In this document: one piece after another, positions 8,698 to 18,260 of the stretch
How positions within the stretch are numbered: position 1 is the stretch's first letter
How the letters are laid out: the number at the start of each line of letters is the position of its first letter
From: Sporosarcina sp. P13
GTDB taxonomy: Bacteria; Bacillota; Bacilli; Bacillales_A; Planococcaceae
NCBI RefSeq assembly: GCF_002743055.1
Contig: NZ_PDYM01000002.1
Span: 118,241-182,240 of the forward strand
Length of the DNA: 64,000 bases
Direction of reading: 5' to 3'
Translations under genes and position numbers: made by a program
Notes under the pieces: model-generated
What the model was told of the DNA's origin: nothing
What the model saw: only the letters and a program-made list of their open reading frames with translations
The model's database searches: none

Positions 8698-10031
8698 AAA
8701 TGTGTGTCCTCCTCTTTCTTCTTTTCTCTAACTACGATTCTGAAACCTTCCACCGCTACAATCACTACTTCTTTACCGCGATCAATATAACTTCCTTCTG
8801 ATACGACATCAATGCGTTCACCGTCTAATTCAGCTACACCGGATGGGTATAGAGGAGTTAATGTGGTCGCAACTTTATGCAATAGTTCCGTACGGTTTTC
8901 ATTGGATACATAACCGTCTTCCGTATCCATCGTATCCATTAAGATGATTTTATTCAACAGATGAAGTTTTTTTCCGAAGAATTTCATAATAACCACCATT
9001 CCTATACTCGCTACGGCCATCGCAATCAGTACTGAAATTGCCATGAATGCCAAGTTTGTACCCGCTAGTAAAATACTTCCTATGATAGCGAGAACCCCGA
9101 AGATTCCAGCTATCCCTCCTGCAATGAAGAATTCGGCAATGATGAGTCCCACACCTAAAAGGAATAAGATCAAGGTCTCATATCCTGCTAGCCCTGCCAC
9201 TGTATGCCCATAGAAAAATAAAAACAGAGCAGTGAGCCCCATGGTGCCTGGTACACCGAAGCCTGGTGAATACAATTCCACAATCAATCCTAGACTTGCT
9301 ACAGACAGTAAAATCGGTACGACAATCGGATTCGTAATTAAACGAGCCGCTTTTTCTGTGAATGTTTCCGTTGTAGAGATGATAGTAGCATCAGCCAAGT
9401 CTAGTTTCTGTAGCAACTCGTCAAATGTCGCGACAGTCCCCTCACTATAACCTACTTTTTCGGCTTCATCAGCAGTGAGTGTCAATAACTCACCTTTTTG
9501 CGCACGAAATTCTGGCATATCGATTGTCGGATCAGCCATGGCAAGTGCATATTTCGGGTCCCGTCCTTCTTTGTGCAATGCAGCATTTTTCATTTGCGCT
9601 AACCAATAACTGTTCGCTTTTGATTCCGCTGCATTCCCTGAACCATCGATGACTTGTGCTGCTCCGATTGAACCGTTCGGCGTCATGTAGATTTGATCAG
9701 CATAGAGCGCAAGGAACGCGCCGGCCGATAGTGCCCGGTCGTTGATGAAGGCGATGATTTCCGCGTCAGTCGATTTCATCAGCTTTGCGATTTGATCAGC
9801 AGCATCTACAAAGCCTCCAGGAGTGTCTATATCCAATACAATCGTTTCTGCTCCAGCATCCTTCGCTTCTTTAAAAGAACGTTGCAAAAAGGCATGCAGG
9901 CCCTTCTCTACTTCTTGATGGAGTGGCACTTGATATACTTTTGTTTCAGCTGCGTCTGAATGTATAAATGGCAATGCGATTGTTCCGATGAATAAAATGA
10001 GCAGAAAAACTGACCTAATCATTTTAGTCAT
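8694..10031 (-). CDS. NfeD family membrane serine protease-like protein
   Basis: This is the long form of NfeD (YqeZ in Bacillus subtilis), a membrane partner of flotillins. The 445-residue protein has a signal peptide ([20 protein letters not shown]), a ClpP/SppA-like serine protease domain to about residue 230 with the nucleophile region [13 protein letters not shown] near 100, four to six membrane helices at about 235-360, and a C-terminal NfeD OB-fold domain. The frame is open from a GTG at 10043, but that codon lies inside the AGAGGTGA ribosome-binding site; the ATG at 10031 is preferred. It overlaps floA by four bases. Confidence 0.93.
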   Translation of the reverse strand: MTKMIRSVFLLILFIGTIALPFIHSDAAETKVYQVPLHQEVEKGLHAFLQRSFKEAKDAGAETIVLDIDTPGGFVDAADQIAKLMKSTDAEIIAFINDRALSAGAFLALYADQIYMTPNGSIGAAQVIDGSGNAAESKANSYWLAQMKNAALHKEGRDPKYALAMADPTIDMPEFRAQKGELLTLTADEAEKVGYSEGTVATFDELLQKLDLADATIISTTETFTEKAARLITNPIVVPILLSVASLGLIVELYSPGFGVPGTMGLTALFLFFYGHTVAGLAGYETLILFLLGVGLIIAEFFIAGGIAGIFGVLAIIGSILLAGTNLAFMAISVLIAMAVASIGMVVIMKFFGKKLHLLNKIILMDTMDTEDGYVSNENRTELLHKVATTLTPLYPSGVAELDGERIDVVSEGSYIDRGKEVVIVAVEGFRIVVREKKKEEDTHL

Positions 10032-10329
10032 TATTTTTTTCACCTCTCTCTACTGCCTATTATACTTACTATTTACGATTGAAGAAGCTTTTGGTTTCAT
10101 TTTATGCAAAAAATTTATGAAAACTTTTATATTGTAGAATCATTGTGTGCTCCAATACTTAGTAAGTAAATTTTGTGTTTACAAAGTGATTGCAACCGTA
10201 TCCGAGATGCTCGTCCTATGGGCGTTACTTAAACCCCTTCATTCGCTTCGCTGAAGTCCAGGGGCTTAAAGAGGAAACCCTTCGGAACGCGTCTGCATAA
10301 AAACAGATTCCCTTCCCGAAAACTAAAAT
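10032..10329. other. Non-coding gap between rpsU terminator and nfeD, with one imperfect hairpin
   Basis: This roughly 300-base stretch has no credible gene; in Bacillus subtilis yqeY lies here. The only structure I see is an imperfect hairpin at 10228-10271, with CTTAAACCCC facing GGGGCTTAAAG around an inner TTCA/TGAA stem. The nfeD promoter must lie here, but I could not pick one with confidence. Confidence 0.6.
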
Positions 10330-10361
10330 AAACCGAAAATCCATTGATGGATTTTCGGTTT
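10330..10361 (-). terminator. Terminator after rpsU
   Basis: AAACCGAAAATCCA pairs perfectly with TGGATTTTCGGTTT around a short loop, and on the minus strand it is followed by ATTTTAGTTTTC. It ends rpsU transcription before the gap that precedes nfeD. Confidence 0.85.
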
Positions 10362-10410
10362 ATAAGATATTACATTAATGGTTAAAGTCAAAATTCAATG
10401 TAGGCAGAAA

Positions 10411-10584
10411 TTAGAATTTGCGTTTACGTGCCGCTTCCGATTTCTTTTTACGTTTTACACTTGGCTTTTCATAAAACTCGCGCTTTCTTACCTCTTGTAT
10501 TGTACCACTCTTGGATACAGTACGTTTGAAGCGGCGAAGAGCGTCTTCAAGTGATTCATTTTTGCGAACGACTGTCTTAGTCAT
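10411..10584 (-). CDS. rpsU: 30S ribosomal protein S21
   Basis: S21 is a small basic protein of the 30S subunit involved in initiation. The 57-residue product reads [19 protein letters not shown] and ends in the basic tail [12 protein letters not shown], typical of Bacillales S21. The frame is open nine codons further upstream, but the ATG at 10584 follows a strong GGAGGGAGGGA site and matches the family start. It has its own consensus promoter and terminator and so is a one-gene unit here. The usual downstream partner yqeY is absent. Confidence 0.97.
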   Translation of the reverse strand: MTKTVVRKNESLEDALRRFKRTVSKSGTIQEVRKREFYEKPSVKRKKKSEAARKRKF

Positions 10585-10644
10585 ATCTCTTGTCCCTCCC
10601 TCCGAGCACACTTCGAAGCATAGCAGTTTGCTATGTACTATAGA

Positions 10645-10673
10645 ATTATAACGTAAAAGTTTAATTAGGTCAA
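10645..10673 (-). promoter_or_regulatory. Sigma-A promoter of rpsU
   Basis: On the minus strand TTGACC and a perfect TATAAT are separated by 17 bases. They lie about 60 bases upstream of the S21 start codon and after the deoC stop. Confidence 0.85.
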
Positions 10674-10726
10674 TAAAAAACTAGTAGAATATTAATCAAA
10701 ACTTCTCAAAGTAAATAAAAACCGCA

Positions 10727-11398
10727 TCAATAATCAGCAGAAGACTGTAGACCTTGCATGATTGCGACACCCGAGCTAGCTCCGATACGCGTTGCTCCGA
10801 CTTCGATCATTTTTTCAACATCTGCTAAGCTACGCACACCACCAGATGCTTTGACACCAATTTTTGGTCCAACTACGGAACGCATTAATTTCACGTCTTC
10901 TGGAGTCGCCCCACCTGTTGAAAAGCCTGTAGATGTTTTGACGAAGTCGGCACCCGCTAATACTGCAAGTTCACATGCTCTGCGTTTTTGAACATCGTTG
11001 AGTAAAGAGGTCTCAATAATCACTTTAACAATGGCTTTACCTTTTGACGCTGCGACTACGCCTTCGATATCTTGTTGTACTTGTTCAAGAAGTCCGCTGT
11101 GTAACGCCCCGATATTTAACACCATGTCGATTTCGCTTGCACCGTTATCAATGGCATTTTTCGTTTCAAAAATTTTCATTGCAGTCGTGCTTGCACCTAA
11201 CGGAAAACCGATCACTGTACACACTTTGACAGCTGTTCCTTGCAATGTATCTGCTGCGGTTTTGACCCATGTCGGATTGATGCAGACGGAAGCAAATGCA
11301 TACGTTTTTGCCTCTTCACATAGTTCTAGTACTTGCTCTTTCGTCGCATCAGCCTTTAGCAACGTATGATCGATATAAGCGGCATAATTTCTAGTCAA
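10727..11398 (-). CDS. deoC: Deoxyribose-phosphate aldolase
   Basis: DeoC splits 2-deoxyribose 5-phosphate into glyceraldehyde 3-phosphate and acetaldehyde in deoxynucleoside catabolism. The 223-residue protein shows [11 protein letters not shown] at the N-terminus, the Schiff-base lysine in FVKTSTGFS near residue 153 and the KASGGVR phosphate-binding motif near 182. The start is TTG at 11398, six bases after AAAGGAGCG. It stands between mtaB and rpsU without other deoxyribonucleoside genes, which is not its place in Bacillus subtilis. Its stop is followed directly by the rpsU promoter. Confidence 0.97.
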   Translation of the reverse strand: MTRNYAAYIDHTLLKADATKEQVLELCEEAKTYAFASVCINPTWVKTAADTLQGTAVKVCTVIGFPLGASTTAMKIFETKNAIDNGASEIDMVLNIGALHSGLLEQVQQDIEGVVAASKGKAIVKVIIETSLLNDVQKRRACELAVLAGADFVKTSTGFSTGGATPEDVKLMRSVVGPKIGVKASGGVRSLADVEKMIEVGATRIGASSGVAIMQGLQSSADY

Positions 11399-11459
11399 TG
11401 AAAGCGCTCCTTTTTACGTTCGTTTCTAACAGTATAACAAAGCCTGTATTTTCTTGCAC

Positions 11460-11487
11460 GAAAAAGACCACCCATTACAGGTGGCCA
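11460..11487 (-). terminator. Terminator at the end of the hrcA operon, after mtaB
   Basis: The minus strand has GGCCACC, a loop, GGTGGTC (one G-U pair) and then TTTTT. It begins a few bases after the mtaB stop. Confidence 0.8.
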
Positions 11488-11490
11488 TAT

Positions 11491-12831
11491 TCAAATAATA
11501 AGCTTTTCGTCTTCTAGTATACGTACAGGCTGCCCTTCGTTATAAGGATACCCAGCTTTCGTAATTTTTACTCGCACGATTTGTCCAACCATTGATTCGT
11601 CAGCGGGCAAGACAACTTTCAGATAATTATCTGTATAGCCTTCGTAAAGATCTTGCTGTGGATCAAGTTTATAACGCTCTTCTGGAATCATTTCCAGTAC
11701 TTCGCCTTCAAAACGTGAGGCATAGTCTTTCGCCAATTGATCGTTCAAAGTCAATAAACGGTGAACGCGTTCATTTTTAATACTTTCATCAATTTGATCT
11801 TCCATACGAGCTGCAGGTGTACCTGTTCTCTTAGAGTATGGGAACACATGCAGTTCAGAAAATTTATGATCGCGAATGAAATTATACGTCTCCATGAACT
11901 CTTCTTCTGTTTCGCCAGGGAATCCGACAATAACGTCCGATGTGATTGCGAGTTCGGGTAATGCTTCATTGAGACGAGTTAAACGCTCAGAGAAGAACTC
12001 CATCGTGTACTTCCGGCGCATACGCTTCAAAACAGTATTCGAACCGGATTGGATTGGGATATGTAAGTGACGGACAACGATATTGGATTCGCGTAAGACA
12101 TCAATTACTTCATCTGTCAGTTGACTTGCTTCGATTGAACTGATGCGAAGACGTTTCAAACCTTTAACTTGGCTTTCTAAATCACGCAGTAATCGAGCAA
12201 GATTATAATCCTTCAAATCTTCACCATAACCACCTGTGTGAATACCTGTTAGAACGATTTCCAAATAGCCTGCATCGACCAATTGTTGCGCCTGATGAAT
12301 AACTTCTTGTGGGTCACGTGAACGCATTAACCCTCTAGCCCATGGAATGATGCAGAACGTACAGAAGTTATTGCATCCTTCTTGGATTTTAAGTGAGGCA
12401 CGTGTACGGTCTGTGAAGGAAGGGACATCCAATTCTTCATAGACACGATTTTTCATAATATTTCGTACTGCATTGATCGGCTGACGTTCTTCACGGAACT
12501 GTTCAATCAAACCAAGCAATTTCGTACGATCTTGCGTACCTACAACGATATCCACGCCAGGAATCGCCATAATTTCAGCAGGTGATGTTTGTGCGTAGCA
12601 ACCTGTGACACAAATAACGGCATCGGGATTTTTACGGATCGCTCGGCGTATCACTTGGCGACTTTTTTTATCTCCCGTATTCGTTACTGTACATGTATTA
12701 ATAACATAAACATCGGAATTTTTTTCAAAATCTACTCTCTCATAGCCTGCTTCTTGAAACAGTTGCCAAATTGCTTCTGTTTCATAGTGGTTCACTTTGC
12801 AACCTAGTGTATGAAAAGCAACTGAAGACAT
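11491..12831 (-). CDS. mtaB: tRNA t6A37 methylthiotransferase MtaB
   Basis: MtaB is a radical-SAM enzyme that converts t6A to ms2t6A at position 37 of ANN-decoding tRNAs. The 446-residue protein has the three N-terminal cluster cysteines (LGCKVNHYE, NTCTVTN, VTGCYAQ), the radical-SAM CNNFCTFC motif near residue 150 and a C-terminal TRAM domain. The ATG at 12831 follows GAGGTGA; the longer frame from 12861 would start inside the rsmE stop region. It is the last gene of the heat-shock operon and ends at a terminator. Confidence 0.96.
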   Translation of the reverse strand: MSSVAFHTLGCKVNHYETEAIWQLFQEAGYERVDFEKNSDVYVINTCTVTNTGDKKSRQVIRRAIRKNPDAVICVTGCYAQTSPAEIMAIPGVDIVVGTQDRTKLLGLIEQFREERQPINAVRNIMKNRVYEELDVPSFTDRTRASLKIQEGCNNFCTFCIIPWARGLMRSRDPQEVIHQAQQLVDAGYLEIVLTGIHTGGYGEDLKDYNLARLLRDLESQVKGLKRLRISSIEASQLTDEVIDVLRESNIVVRHLHIPIQSGSNTVLKRMRRKYTMEFFSERLTRLNEALPELAITSDVIVGFPGETEEEFMETYNFIRDHKFSELHVFPYSKRTGTPAARMEDQIDESIKNERVHRLLTLNDQLAKDYASRFEGEVLEMIPEERYKLDPQQDLYEGYTDNYLKVVLPADESMVGQIVRVKITKAGYPYNEGQPVRILEDEKLII

Positions 12832-12847
12832 AAGCTGCTCACCTCTT

Positions 12848-13588
12848 TCATTCAAATTCATAAGACATGGCGGACAATGTATATAATGGGGCCGTTTCTG
12901 TACGTAAGATTCGCGGACCTAATGACACCGGAAGGAAACCAGCTTCTTGTAGTAAAACAGCTTCTTCTCTGGCTAATCCACCTTCAGGACCAAAAACAAC
13001 GACTATCGATTGTCCATGATACACGTTTTTCAGCCGGTCTGCAATCTTATGTGGAACATCGCTTTTCGCGTCTTCTTCATCAGCGAATAACTTCACGTCA
13101 AACATTGCTGCATAATCAATCAATTGCTTAACCGTTTGAACTGGCAGGATTTCAGGTATTTCATTGCGATGGCATTGCTCCGCTGCTTCTTTAGCAATTT
13201 TTTGCAGTCGTTCAATACGCTTATCACTTTTTTTCGAATCCCACTTGACTATGGATCGACTAGCCGCTAACGGTATAAGCCTTTTCATACCGAGCTCAGT
13301 ACCTTTTTGCGTGATTAAATCGAGTTTATCACCTTTAGGAAGACCACAAACAAGCGTTACAGAAACGGGCATTTCAGTTTGTTGAGTAAGTTCACAATGC
13401 TTGGAAACGACGACTTGATTGTCAAGGATTTCTTCAATCTTAGCAACCGATGCAATTCCACCATAAACGGTTAGTATTTCTTGTCCCGCGATCATACGCA
13501 TCACTTTGATAATATGTTTACTATCATCTCCGCTAATCACCGCACGGTTTCGTTCATCAAATGGCTGATCAAGAAAATAGCGTTGCAT
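12848..13588 (-). CDS. rsmE: 16S rRNA m3U1498 methyltransferase RsmE
   Basis: RsmE methylates N3 of U1498 in 16S rRNA using SAM. The 246-residue protein has the N-terminal PUA-like segment beginning MQRYFLDQPF and a SPOUT-type knotted C-terminal domain with VVFGPEGGL near residue 200 and LGPRILRTETAPL near 222, the SAM-binding loops. It lies two bases after prmA with a weak ribosome-binding site, so its translation is probably coupled. Confidence 0.96.
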   Translation of the reverse strand: MQRYFLDQPFDERNRAVISGDDSKHIIKVMRMIAGQEILTVYGGIASVAKIEEILDNQVVVSKHCELTQQTEMPVSVTLVCGLPKGDKLDLITQKGTELGMKRLIPLAASRSIVKWDSKKSDKRIERLQKIAKEAAEQCHRNEIPEILPVQTVKQLIDYAAMFDVKLFADEEDAKSDVPHKIADRLKNVYHGQSIVVVFGPEGGLAREEAVLLQEAGFLPVSLGPRILRTETAPLYTLSAMSYEFE

Positions 13589-13590
13589 GA

Positions 13591-14535
13591 TTATTCACGA
13601 CCTTTACGAGCAATGATTGCTACCCAATCTTCCATCAGTACCGTTTCAACGATTTCAAATCCGTGTGACATCAAGTCATTGCGTACTTCATCGCGCTTTT
13701 GGCCGATGATTCCAGATGTGATAAACAAGCCGCCTGGTTTGACAAGATCAAAGGCATCTTTTGAGAAGGACATAATAATGTCAGCCAAAATATTCGCAAT
13801 GATCAAGTCTGGTGGATCTTCTATCGCATCTAGTAAATTCGCTTTTAGTACAGTAATCCGGTCATCTACATGATTGTAAGCAACGTTTTCTTGTGCTGCA
13901 CGAACCGCCACTTCATCTAGATCAAGCGCCGTAATTTGTTTCGCACCGAGCAATGCAGCACCGATTGCAAGCACGCCTGAGCCAGTTCCGACATCAACGA
14001 CCGTTTGATGAGGTTGCAAATATTTCTCTAACGCCTGCAAACATAGCACAGTTGTAGGGTGTGTTCCCGTACCAAATGCCATTCCCGGATCCAACTCAAT
14101 GATTAGTTCATCCGTTTCAACCGGTGTATAGTCTTCCCATGTCGGCACGATTGTAAAACGTTTAGAAATTTTTACCGGATGATAATACTGTTTCCACGAA
14201 TTCTCCCAGTCTTGCTCATCTACTTCTGTGATGCCGATCGTAAAGCGTCCCGGATCCAATGAAAACTGACGGAGTCCTTCAATTTCGAGTTCAAGCTCTC
14301 GGACGGTTTCGTTGATGAAACTATTCACCGGCAAATACGCTTTAATAATGACACCTTCACTTGGAAAGTCATCCTTATCTAATGCATAGAGTTCACCGTA
14401 GACATTGACTCGTTCTTTATCGGGTTCTTCGGAATCTTCAATAACGACTCCGCTCGCTCCTGCTTCGTGCAGGATATTCGCCACCGCTTCGGTAGCCTCA
14501 TGCGTCGTGTGGACGGAAACTTCAGACCATTTCAC
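13591..14535 (-). CDS. prmA: Ribosomal protein L11 methyltransferase
   Basis: PrmA methylates ribosomal protein L11 on several amino groups. The 314-residue protein starts MKWSEVSVHTTHEATEA (GTG start) and has the SAM-binding DVGTGSGVLAIGA motif near residue 180 and the NILADII motif near 247. It follows dnaJ by about 15 bases, the conserved dnaJ-prmA-rsmE order of Bacillales. GTG is the only start that fits the family N-terminus; GAAGGGATTG lies somewhat far upstream. Confidence 0.96.
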   Translation of the reverse strand: MKWSEVSVHTTHEATEAVANILHEAGASGVVIEDSEEPDKERVNVYGELYALDKDDFPSEGVIIKAYLPVNSFINETVRELELEIEGLRQFSLDPGRFTIGITEVDEQDWENSWKQYYHPVKISKRFTIVPTWEDYTPVETDELIIELDPGMAFGTGTHPTTVLCLQALEKYLQPHQTVVDVGTGSGVLAIGAALLGAKQITALDLDEVAVRAAQENVAYNHVDDRITVLKANLLDAIEDPPDLIIANILADIIMSFSKDAFDLVKPGGLFITSGIIGQKRDEVRNDLMSHGFEIVETVLMEDWVAIIARKGRE

Positions 14536-14550
14536 AGTTGTTCAATCCCT

Positions 14551-15672
14551 TCATTCGCCTTTGAAAGTACGTTTAATTTTGTCAAAGAATGAGCTGGAAT
14601 ACTCATCCGGTGATTCGCCTTCAATGGAGGCAAACTCACGCAGTAATTCCTTTTGTTTCTCTGTCATTTTCTTCGGTGTTGCCACTTTAACAATGACGTG
14701 CTGATCTCCTACACCATGACCATGAACGTTTGGAACTCCTTTACCACGCAAACGGAAATTTGTACCGTTTTGTGTACCCGCTGGGATTTTCAACTTCACT
14801 TTACCGTGCACAGTCGGAACTTCCAATTCATCTCCAAGTGCAGCTTGTGGGAATGTCAATGTAAGTTCTAGAATAATATCGTCTTCTTCTCGAATAAAAC
14901 GATTATGTGGACGTACATTAAAGACAATATATAAGTCTCCTGGAGGTCCGCCGTTAATTCCCGCTTCCCCTTGGCCACCTACGCGTAAACGCTGACCTTG
15001 GTCTACTCCTGCAGGAATGCTTACTTTAATGACTTTATTTTTCGTTACGCGACCTTTACCATAACATGTCGTACATTTTTCAGGAATGATTTTACCCGTT
15101 CCTTGACATGTCGTACATGTTCTACGATTCACTACTTGACCAAATGGTGTGTTTTGCGTAACGGAAACTTCACCAGCACCATTACACGTTGTACATGTTT
15201 TGACACTTGTACCTTTTTTAGCACCTGTTCCGTCACATGTAGAACATTCTTCTTCACGTGGAATTTCAATCTCTGTCTCTTTACCAAAAATTGCATCCAT
15301 GAAATCTACAGTCATCGTATATTGAAGATCGTTACCTTTTTGCGGCGCGTTCGGATCTCTTCTTCTCGCACTACCACCAAAGAACGTACTGAAAATATCT
15401 TCAAAACCGAAACCTTCTCCACCACCGCCACCGAATCCGCCAAACCCTTGTCCAGGTCCAGCATGGCCATACTGGTCATATTCCGCGCGTTTGTTCTCGT
15501 CGCTTAATACTTCGAATGCCTCAGTTACTTCTTTAAATTTCACTTCTGCATCATCCGCTTTATTCAAGTCTGGATGGTATTGCTTGGATAATTTTCGATA
15601 CGCTTTACGGATTTCTTCCTTCGTTGCGGATTTAGAAACTCCTAGCACATCATAATAATCTCTTTTACTCAT
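14551..15672 (-). CDS. dnaJ: Chaperone protein DnaJ
   Basis: DnaJ delivers unfolded substrates to DnaK and stimulates its ATPase. The 373-residue type I J-protein has a J domain with HPD (QYHPDLNK near residue 33), a Gly/Phe-rich linker ([17 protein letters not shown]) and four CxxCxGxG zinc repeats at about residues 145-205. The C-terminal substrate-binding domains follow. The ATG at 15672 follows GGGGTGCAGGAA. A stable hairpin separates it from dnaK, so its level may be set below that of DnaK. Confidence 0.97.
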   Translation of the reverse strand: MSKRDYYDVLGVSKSATKEEIRKAYRKLSKQYHPDLNKADDAEVKFKEVTEAFEVLSDENKRAEYDQYGHAGPGQGFGGFGGGGGEGFGFEDIFSTFFGGSARRRDPNAPQKGNDLQYTMTVDFMDAIFGKETEIEIPREEECSTCDGTGAKKGTSVKTCTTCNGAGEVSVTQNTPFGQVVNRRTCTTCQGTGKIIPEKCTTCYGKGRVTKNKVIKVSIPAGVDQGQRLRVGGQGEAGINGGPPGDLYIVFNVRPHNRFIREEDDIILELTLTFPQAALGDELEVPTVHGKVKLKIPAGTQNGTNFRLRGKGVPNVHGHGVGDQHVIVKVATPKKMTEKQKELLREFASIEGESPDEYSSSFFDKIKRTFKGE

Positions 15673-15749
15673 TTCCTGCACCCCTCATCGCATTTTACCT
15701 GTGGTCCATTGTACCATGTTGAACCGATTTTTGTTATGTTAACGAACGA

Positions 15750-15783
15750 AAAAGTCAAAGCCGGAATTCGGACTTTGACTTTT
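15750..15783 (-). terminator. Hairpin with U-tract between dnaK and dnaJ (terminator or attenuator)
   Basis: AAAAGTCAAAG and CTTTGACTTTT form an 11-pair stem with an inner CCG/CGG extension, followed on the minus strand by TTTTTCG. As dnaJ, prmA, rsmE and mtaB show no obvious own promoter, it is probably a partial terminator that lowers downstream expression. Confidence 0.8.
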
Positions 15784-15807
15784 CCGTCAATAGCTATTTC
15801 AATTCAA

Positions 15808-17634
15808 TTACTTTTTGTCTTTGTCTTCTACTTCTTCAAAGTCAGCATCTACTATGCCATCGTCTTCTGTACCTGCTTCACCTTGTGCTGCTTGTGCTTC
15901 CGCAGCAGCTTGCTCATACAATTTCACAGAAAGTGCTTGTACTAAACCGTCTAGTTTTTCTTTCTTTTCGCGTATTTGCTCAAGATCTCCAGATTCATTA
16001 GCAGTTTTTAGTTCTTCTAAAGCTACTTCTGCTTCTTTCACTTCAGCTTCGTCCACTTTACCTTCTAGATCTTTAAGTGTCTTTTCTGCCATGAATACTA
16101 GCTGATCTGCTTCGTTGCGTAATTCTGCTTCTTCTTTACGCTTCTTGTCTTCTTCAGCATGCGCTTCTGCATCTTTAACCATTTGATCGATCTCTTCATC
16201 AGAAAGGCCTGAACTAGACTGGATCGTGATGTTCTGTTCTTTTTGAGTACCTAGATCTTTCGCCTTAACATTTACGATACCGTTTTTATCAATATCGAAT
16301 GTTACTTCGATTTGTGGAACGCCACGTGGAGCTGGTGGAATATCCGTCAATTGGAAACGACCTAATGTTTTGTTGTCAGTTGCCATTGGACGCTCACCTT
16401 GTAATACGTGAATGTCTACTGCTGGCTGATTATCAGCCGCTGTTGAGAACACTTGTGATTTACTTGTAGGGATTGTCGTGTTGCGGTCAATCAATTTAGT
16501 GAAGACAGACCCCATTGTTTCAATACCTAAAGAAAGTGGAGTTACGTCTAGTAATACAACGTCTTTTACATCCCCTGTAATGATTGAACCTTGAACAGCC
16601 GCACCCATTGCTACAACTTCGTCTGGGTTAACGCCTTTGAATGGCTCTTTCCCTGTTGCTTTTTTGATAGCTTCTTGAACCGCTGGAATACGAGTAGATC
16701 CACCAACAAGAATGACGCGATCGATTTCAGATGGAGATAGGTCTGCATCTTTAAGTGCTTGACGTGTAGGTACCATAGAACGCTCTACAAGATCTGCAGT
16801 TAACTCATCGAACTTACCGCGAGTCAATGTGATTTCTAAGTGAAGTGGTCCTGCCTCTCCCGCTGTAATGAACGGTAGTGAAATTTGAGTGGATGTTACA
16901 CCAGACAAATCTTTCTTCGCTTTTTCCGCTGCATCTTTCAAGCGTTGCATTGCCATTTTATCTTTTGAAAGGTCGATTGAATTTTCTTTACGGAATTCTT
17001 GTACTAAATAGTCCATGATGATTTCATCAAAATCGTCACCGCCAAGTTTGTTGTCACCTGCAGTTGAACGTACTTGGAATACACCGTCACCAAGTTCAAG
17101 GATTGATACGTCAAACGTACCACCACCTAGGTCATAGACAAGAATCGTTTGATCTTCATCTGTTTTATCTAAACCGTATGCAAGTGCTGCTGCAGTCGGC
17201 TCGTTGATAATACGCTCTACTTCTAGACCTGCAATTGTTCCAGCATCTTTTGTTGCTTGACGCTGCGCATCGTTAAAGTAAGCAGGTACAGTAACTACAG
17301 CCTTCGTTACTTTCTCGCCTAGATATTCTTCTGCATAGCCTTTCATGTATTGAAGGATCATCGCAGAAACTTCTTGTGGAGAATATTCTTTGCCGTCAAC
17401 TTCTACTTTATAGTCCGTACCCATATGTCTTTTCACAGACATGATTGTGTTTGGATTCGTGATTGACTGGCGCTTCGCAACTTCCCCTACTTGACGCTCG
17501 CCATTTTTGAATGCAACGACCGATGGAGATGTACGGTTACCTTCTGGGTTCGGAATAACTTTTGCTTCTCCACCTTCATATACTGCTACTACTGAGTTTG
17601 TTGTACCTAAGTCAATACCAATAATTTTACTCAT
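15808..17634 (-). CDS. dnaK: Chaperone protein DnaK (Hsp70)
   Basis: DnaK is the ATP-driven Hsp70 chaperone. The 608-residue protein starts [14 protein letters not shown] and carries the phosphate loops [10 protein letters not shown] near 172 and [11 protein letters not shown] near 308. The substrate-binding domain and a lid ending in the acidic EEVEDKDKK tail follow. The frame is open from 17661, but the ATG at 17634 has a perfect AGGAGGAAAA site. It follows grpE in the CIRCE-controlled operon and is Gram-positive type, with the short nucleotide-binding-domain variant lacking the insert found in Proteobacteria. Confidence 0.98.
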   Translation of the reverse strand: MSKIIGIDLGTTNSVVAVYEGGEAKVIPNPEGNRTSPSVVAFKNGERQVGEVAKRQSITNPNTIMSVKRHMGTDYKVEVDGKEYSPQEVSAMILQYMKGYAEEYLGEKVTKAVVTVPAYFNDAQRQATKDAGTIAGLEVERIINEPTAAALAYGLDKTDEDQTILVYDLGGGTFDVSILELGDGVFQVRSTAGDNKLGGDDFDEIIMDYLVQEFRKENSIDLSKDKMAMQRLKDAAEKAKKDLSGVTSTQISLPFITAGEAGPLHLEITLTRGKFDELTADLVERSMVPTRQALKDADLSPSEIDRVILVGGSTRIPAVQEAIKKATGKEPFKGVNPDEVVAMGAAVQGSIITGDVKDVVLLDVTPLSLGIETMGSVFTKLIDRNTTIPTSKSQVFSTAADNQPAVDIHVLQGERPMATDNKTLGRFQLTDIPPAPRGVPQIEVTFDIDKNGIVNVKAKDLGTQKEQNITIQSSSGLSDEEIDQMVKDAEAHAEEDKKRKEEAELRNEADQLVFMAEKTLKDLEGKVDEAEVKEAEVALEELKTANESGDLEQIREKKEKLDGLVQALSVKLYEQAAAEAQAAQGEAGTEDDGIVDADFEEVEDKDKK

Positions 17635-17684
17635 GTTTAATTTTCCTCCTAGATTATCCATACATTAGATTATATTTATTTAGT

Positions 17685-18260
17685 TTATTCGTTCACTTTA
17701 ACCATTGAAGGACGTAGAACGCGATCCTTCAGCTTATATCCTTTTTGCAGTTCTTCTAAAACAATACCTGACTCTTTATCTTCATCATGGTCTGTCATGA
17801 CTGCTTGGTGGAAGTTTGGATCAAACGCTTGATCCAGTGCAGGAATTTCTTCCAAGCCTTCCGATTTTAACGCATCTACCAATGAACGGTAGACCATGTC
17901 CATGCCCGTAAGAAGTGATTGTGTTTCTGCTTCTTTCGCTTCAACAGAAAGTGCACGTTCGAAGTTATCAAGGACTGGTAAAATATTTACCATTACGCTT
18001 TGCGCACGATATGTTTGCAACGCTTGGTAATCAAGTGAAGCGCGTCGTTTGACGTTTTCCATATCAGCTAAGACGCGTAGTCTTTTGTTCTCTTCTTCTT
18101 CAAGAGCTTTCGTTAGTTCATCTATTTTTTTTGCTTGCTCATCCTCTTCAGTAACTTCTACAACCTCTTCTGGCTGTTCAGTCGTTTCGGTAAGTTCTTC
18201 GTCAGATTCTACTTCGTTCATTTCAACTTCTTGTTTGTTAAGCTCTTCTTTTTCCGTCAC
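17685..18260 (-). CDS. grpE: Nucleotide exchange factor GrpE
   Basis: GrpE releases ADP from DnaK. The 191-residue protein has a long acidic, coiled N-terminus (about residues 1-60), then ENVKRRASLDYQALQTYRAQ near 68-90 and a C-terminal beta domain ending VLRPSMVKVNE. The start is GTG at 18260, four bases inside the end of hrcA, with AGGAGGC upstream. Translation is likely coupled to the repressor gene. Confidence 0.97.
   Translation of the reverse strand: MTEKEELNKQEVEMNEVESDEELTETTEQPEEVVEVTEEDEQAKKIDELTKALEEEENKRLRVLADMENVKRRASLDYQALQTYRAQSVMVNILPVLDNFERALSVEAKEAETQSLLTGMDMVYRSLVDALKSEGLEEIPALDQAFDPNFHQAVMTDHDEDKESGIVLEELQKGYKLKDRVLRPSMVKVNE

Noticed and set aside
14998..15507. 169-codon plus-strand open frame opposite dnaJ
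   Set aside because: It lies fully inside dnaJ, which has all family motifs. The product is Thr/Phe/Cys-rich, as expected for the antisense of zinc-finger and Gly-rich codons.
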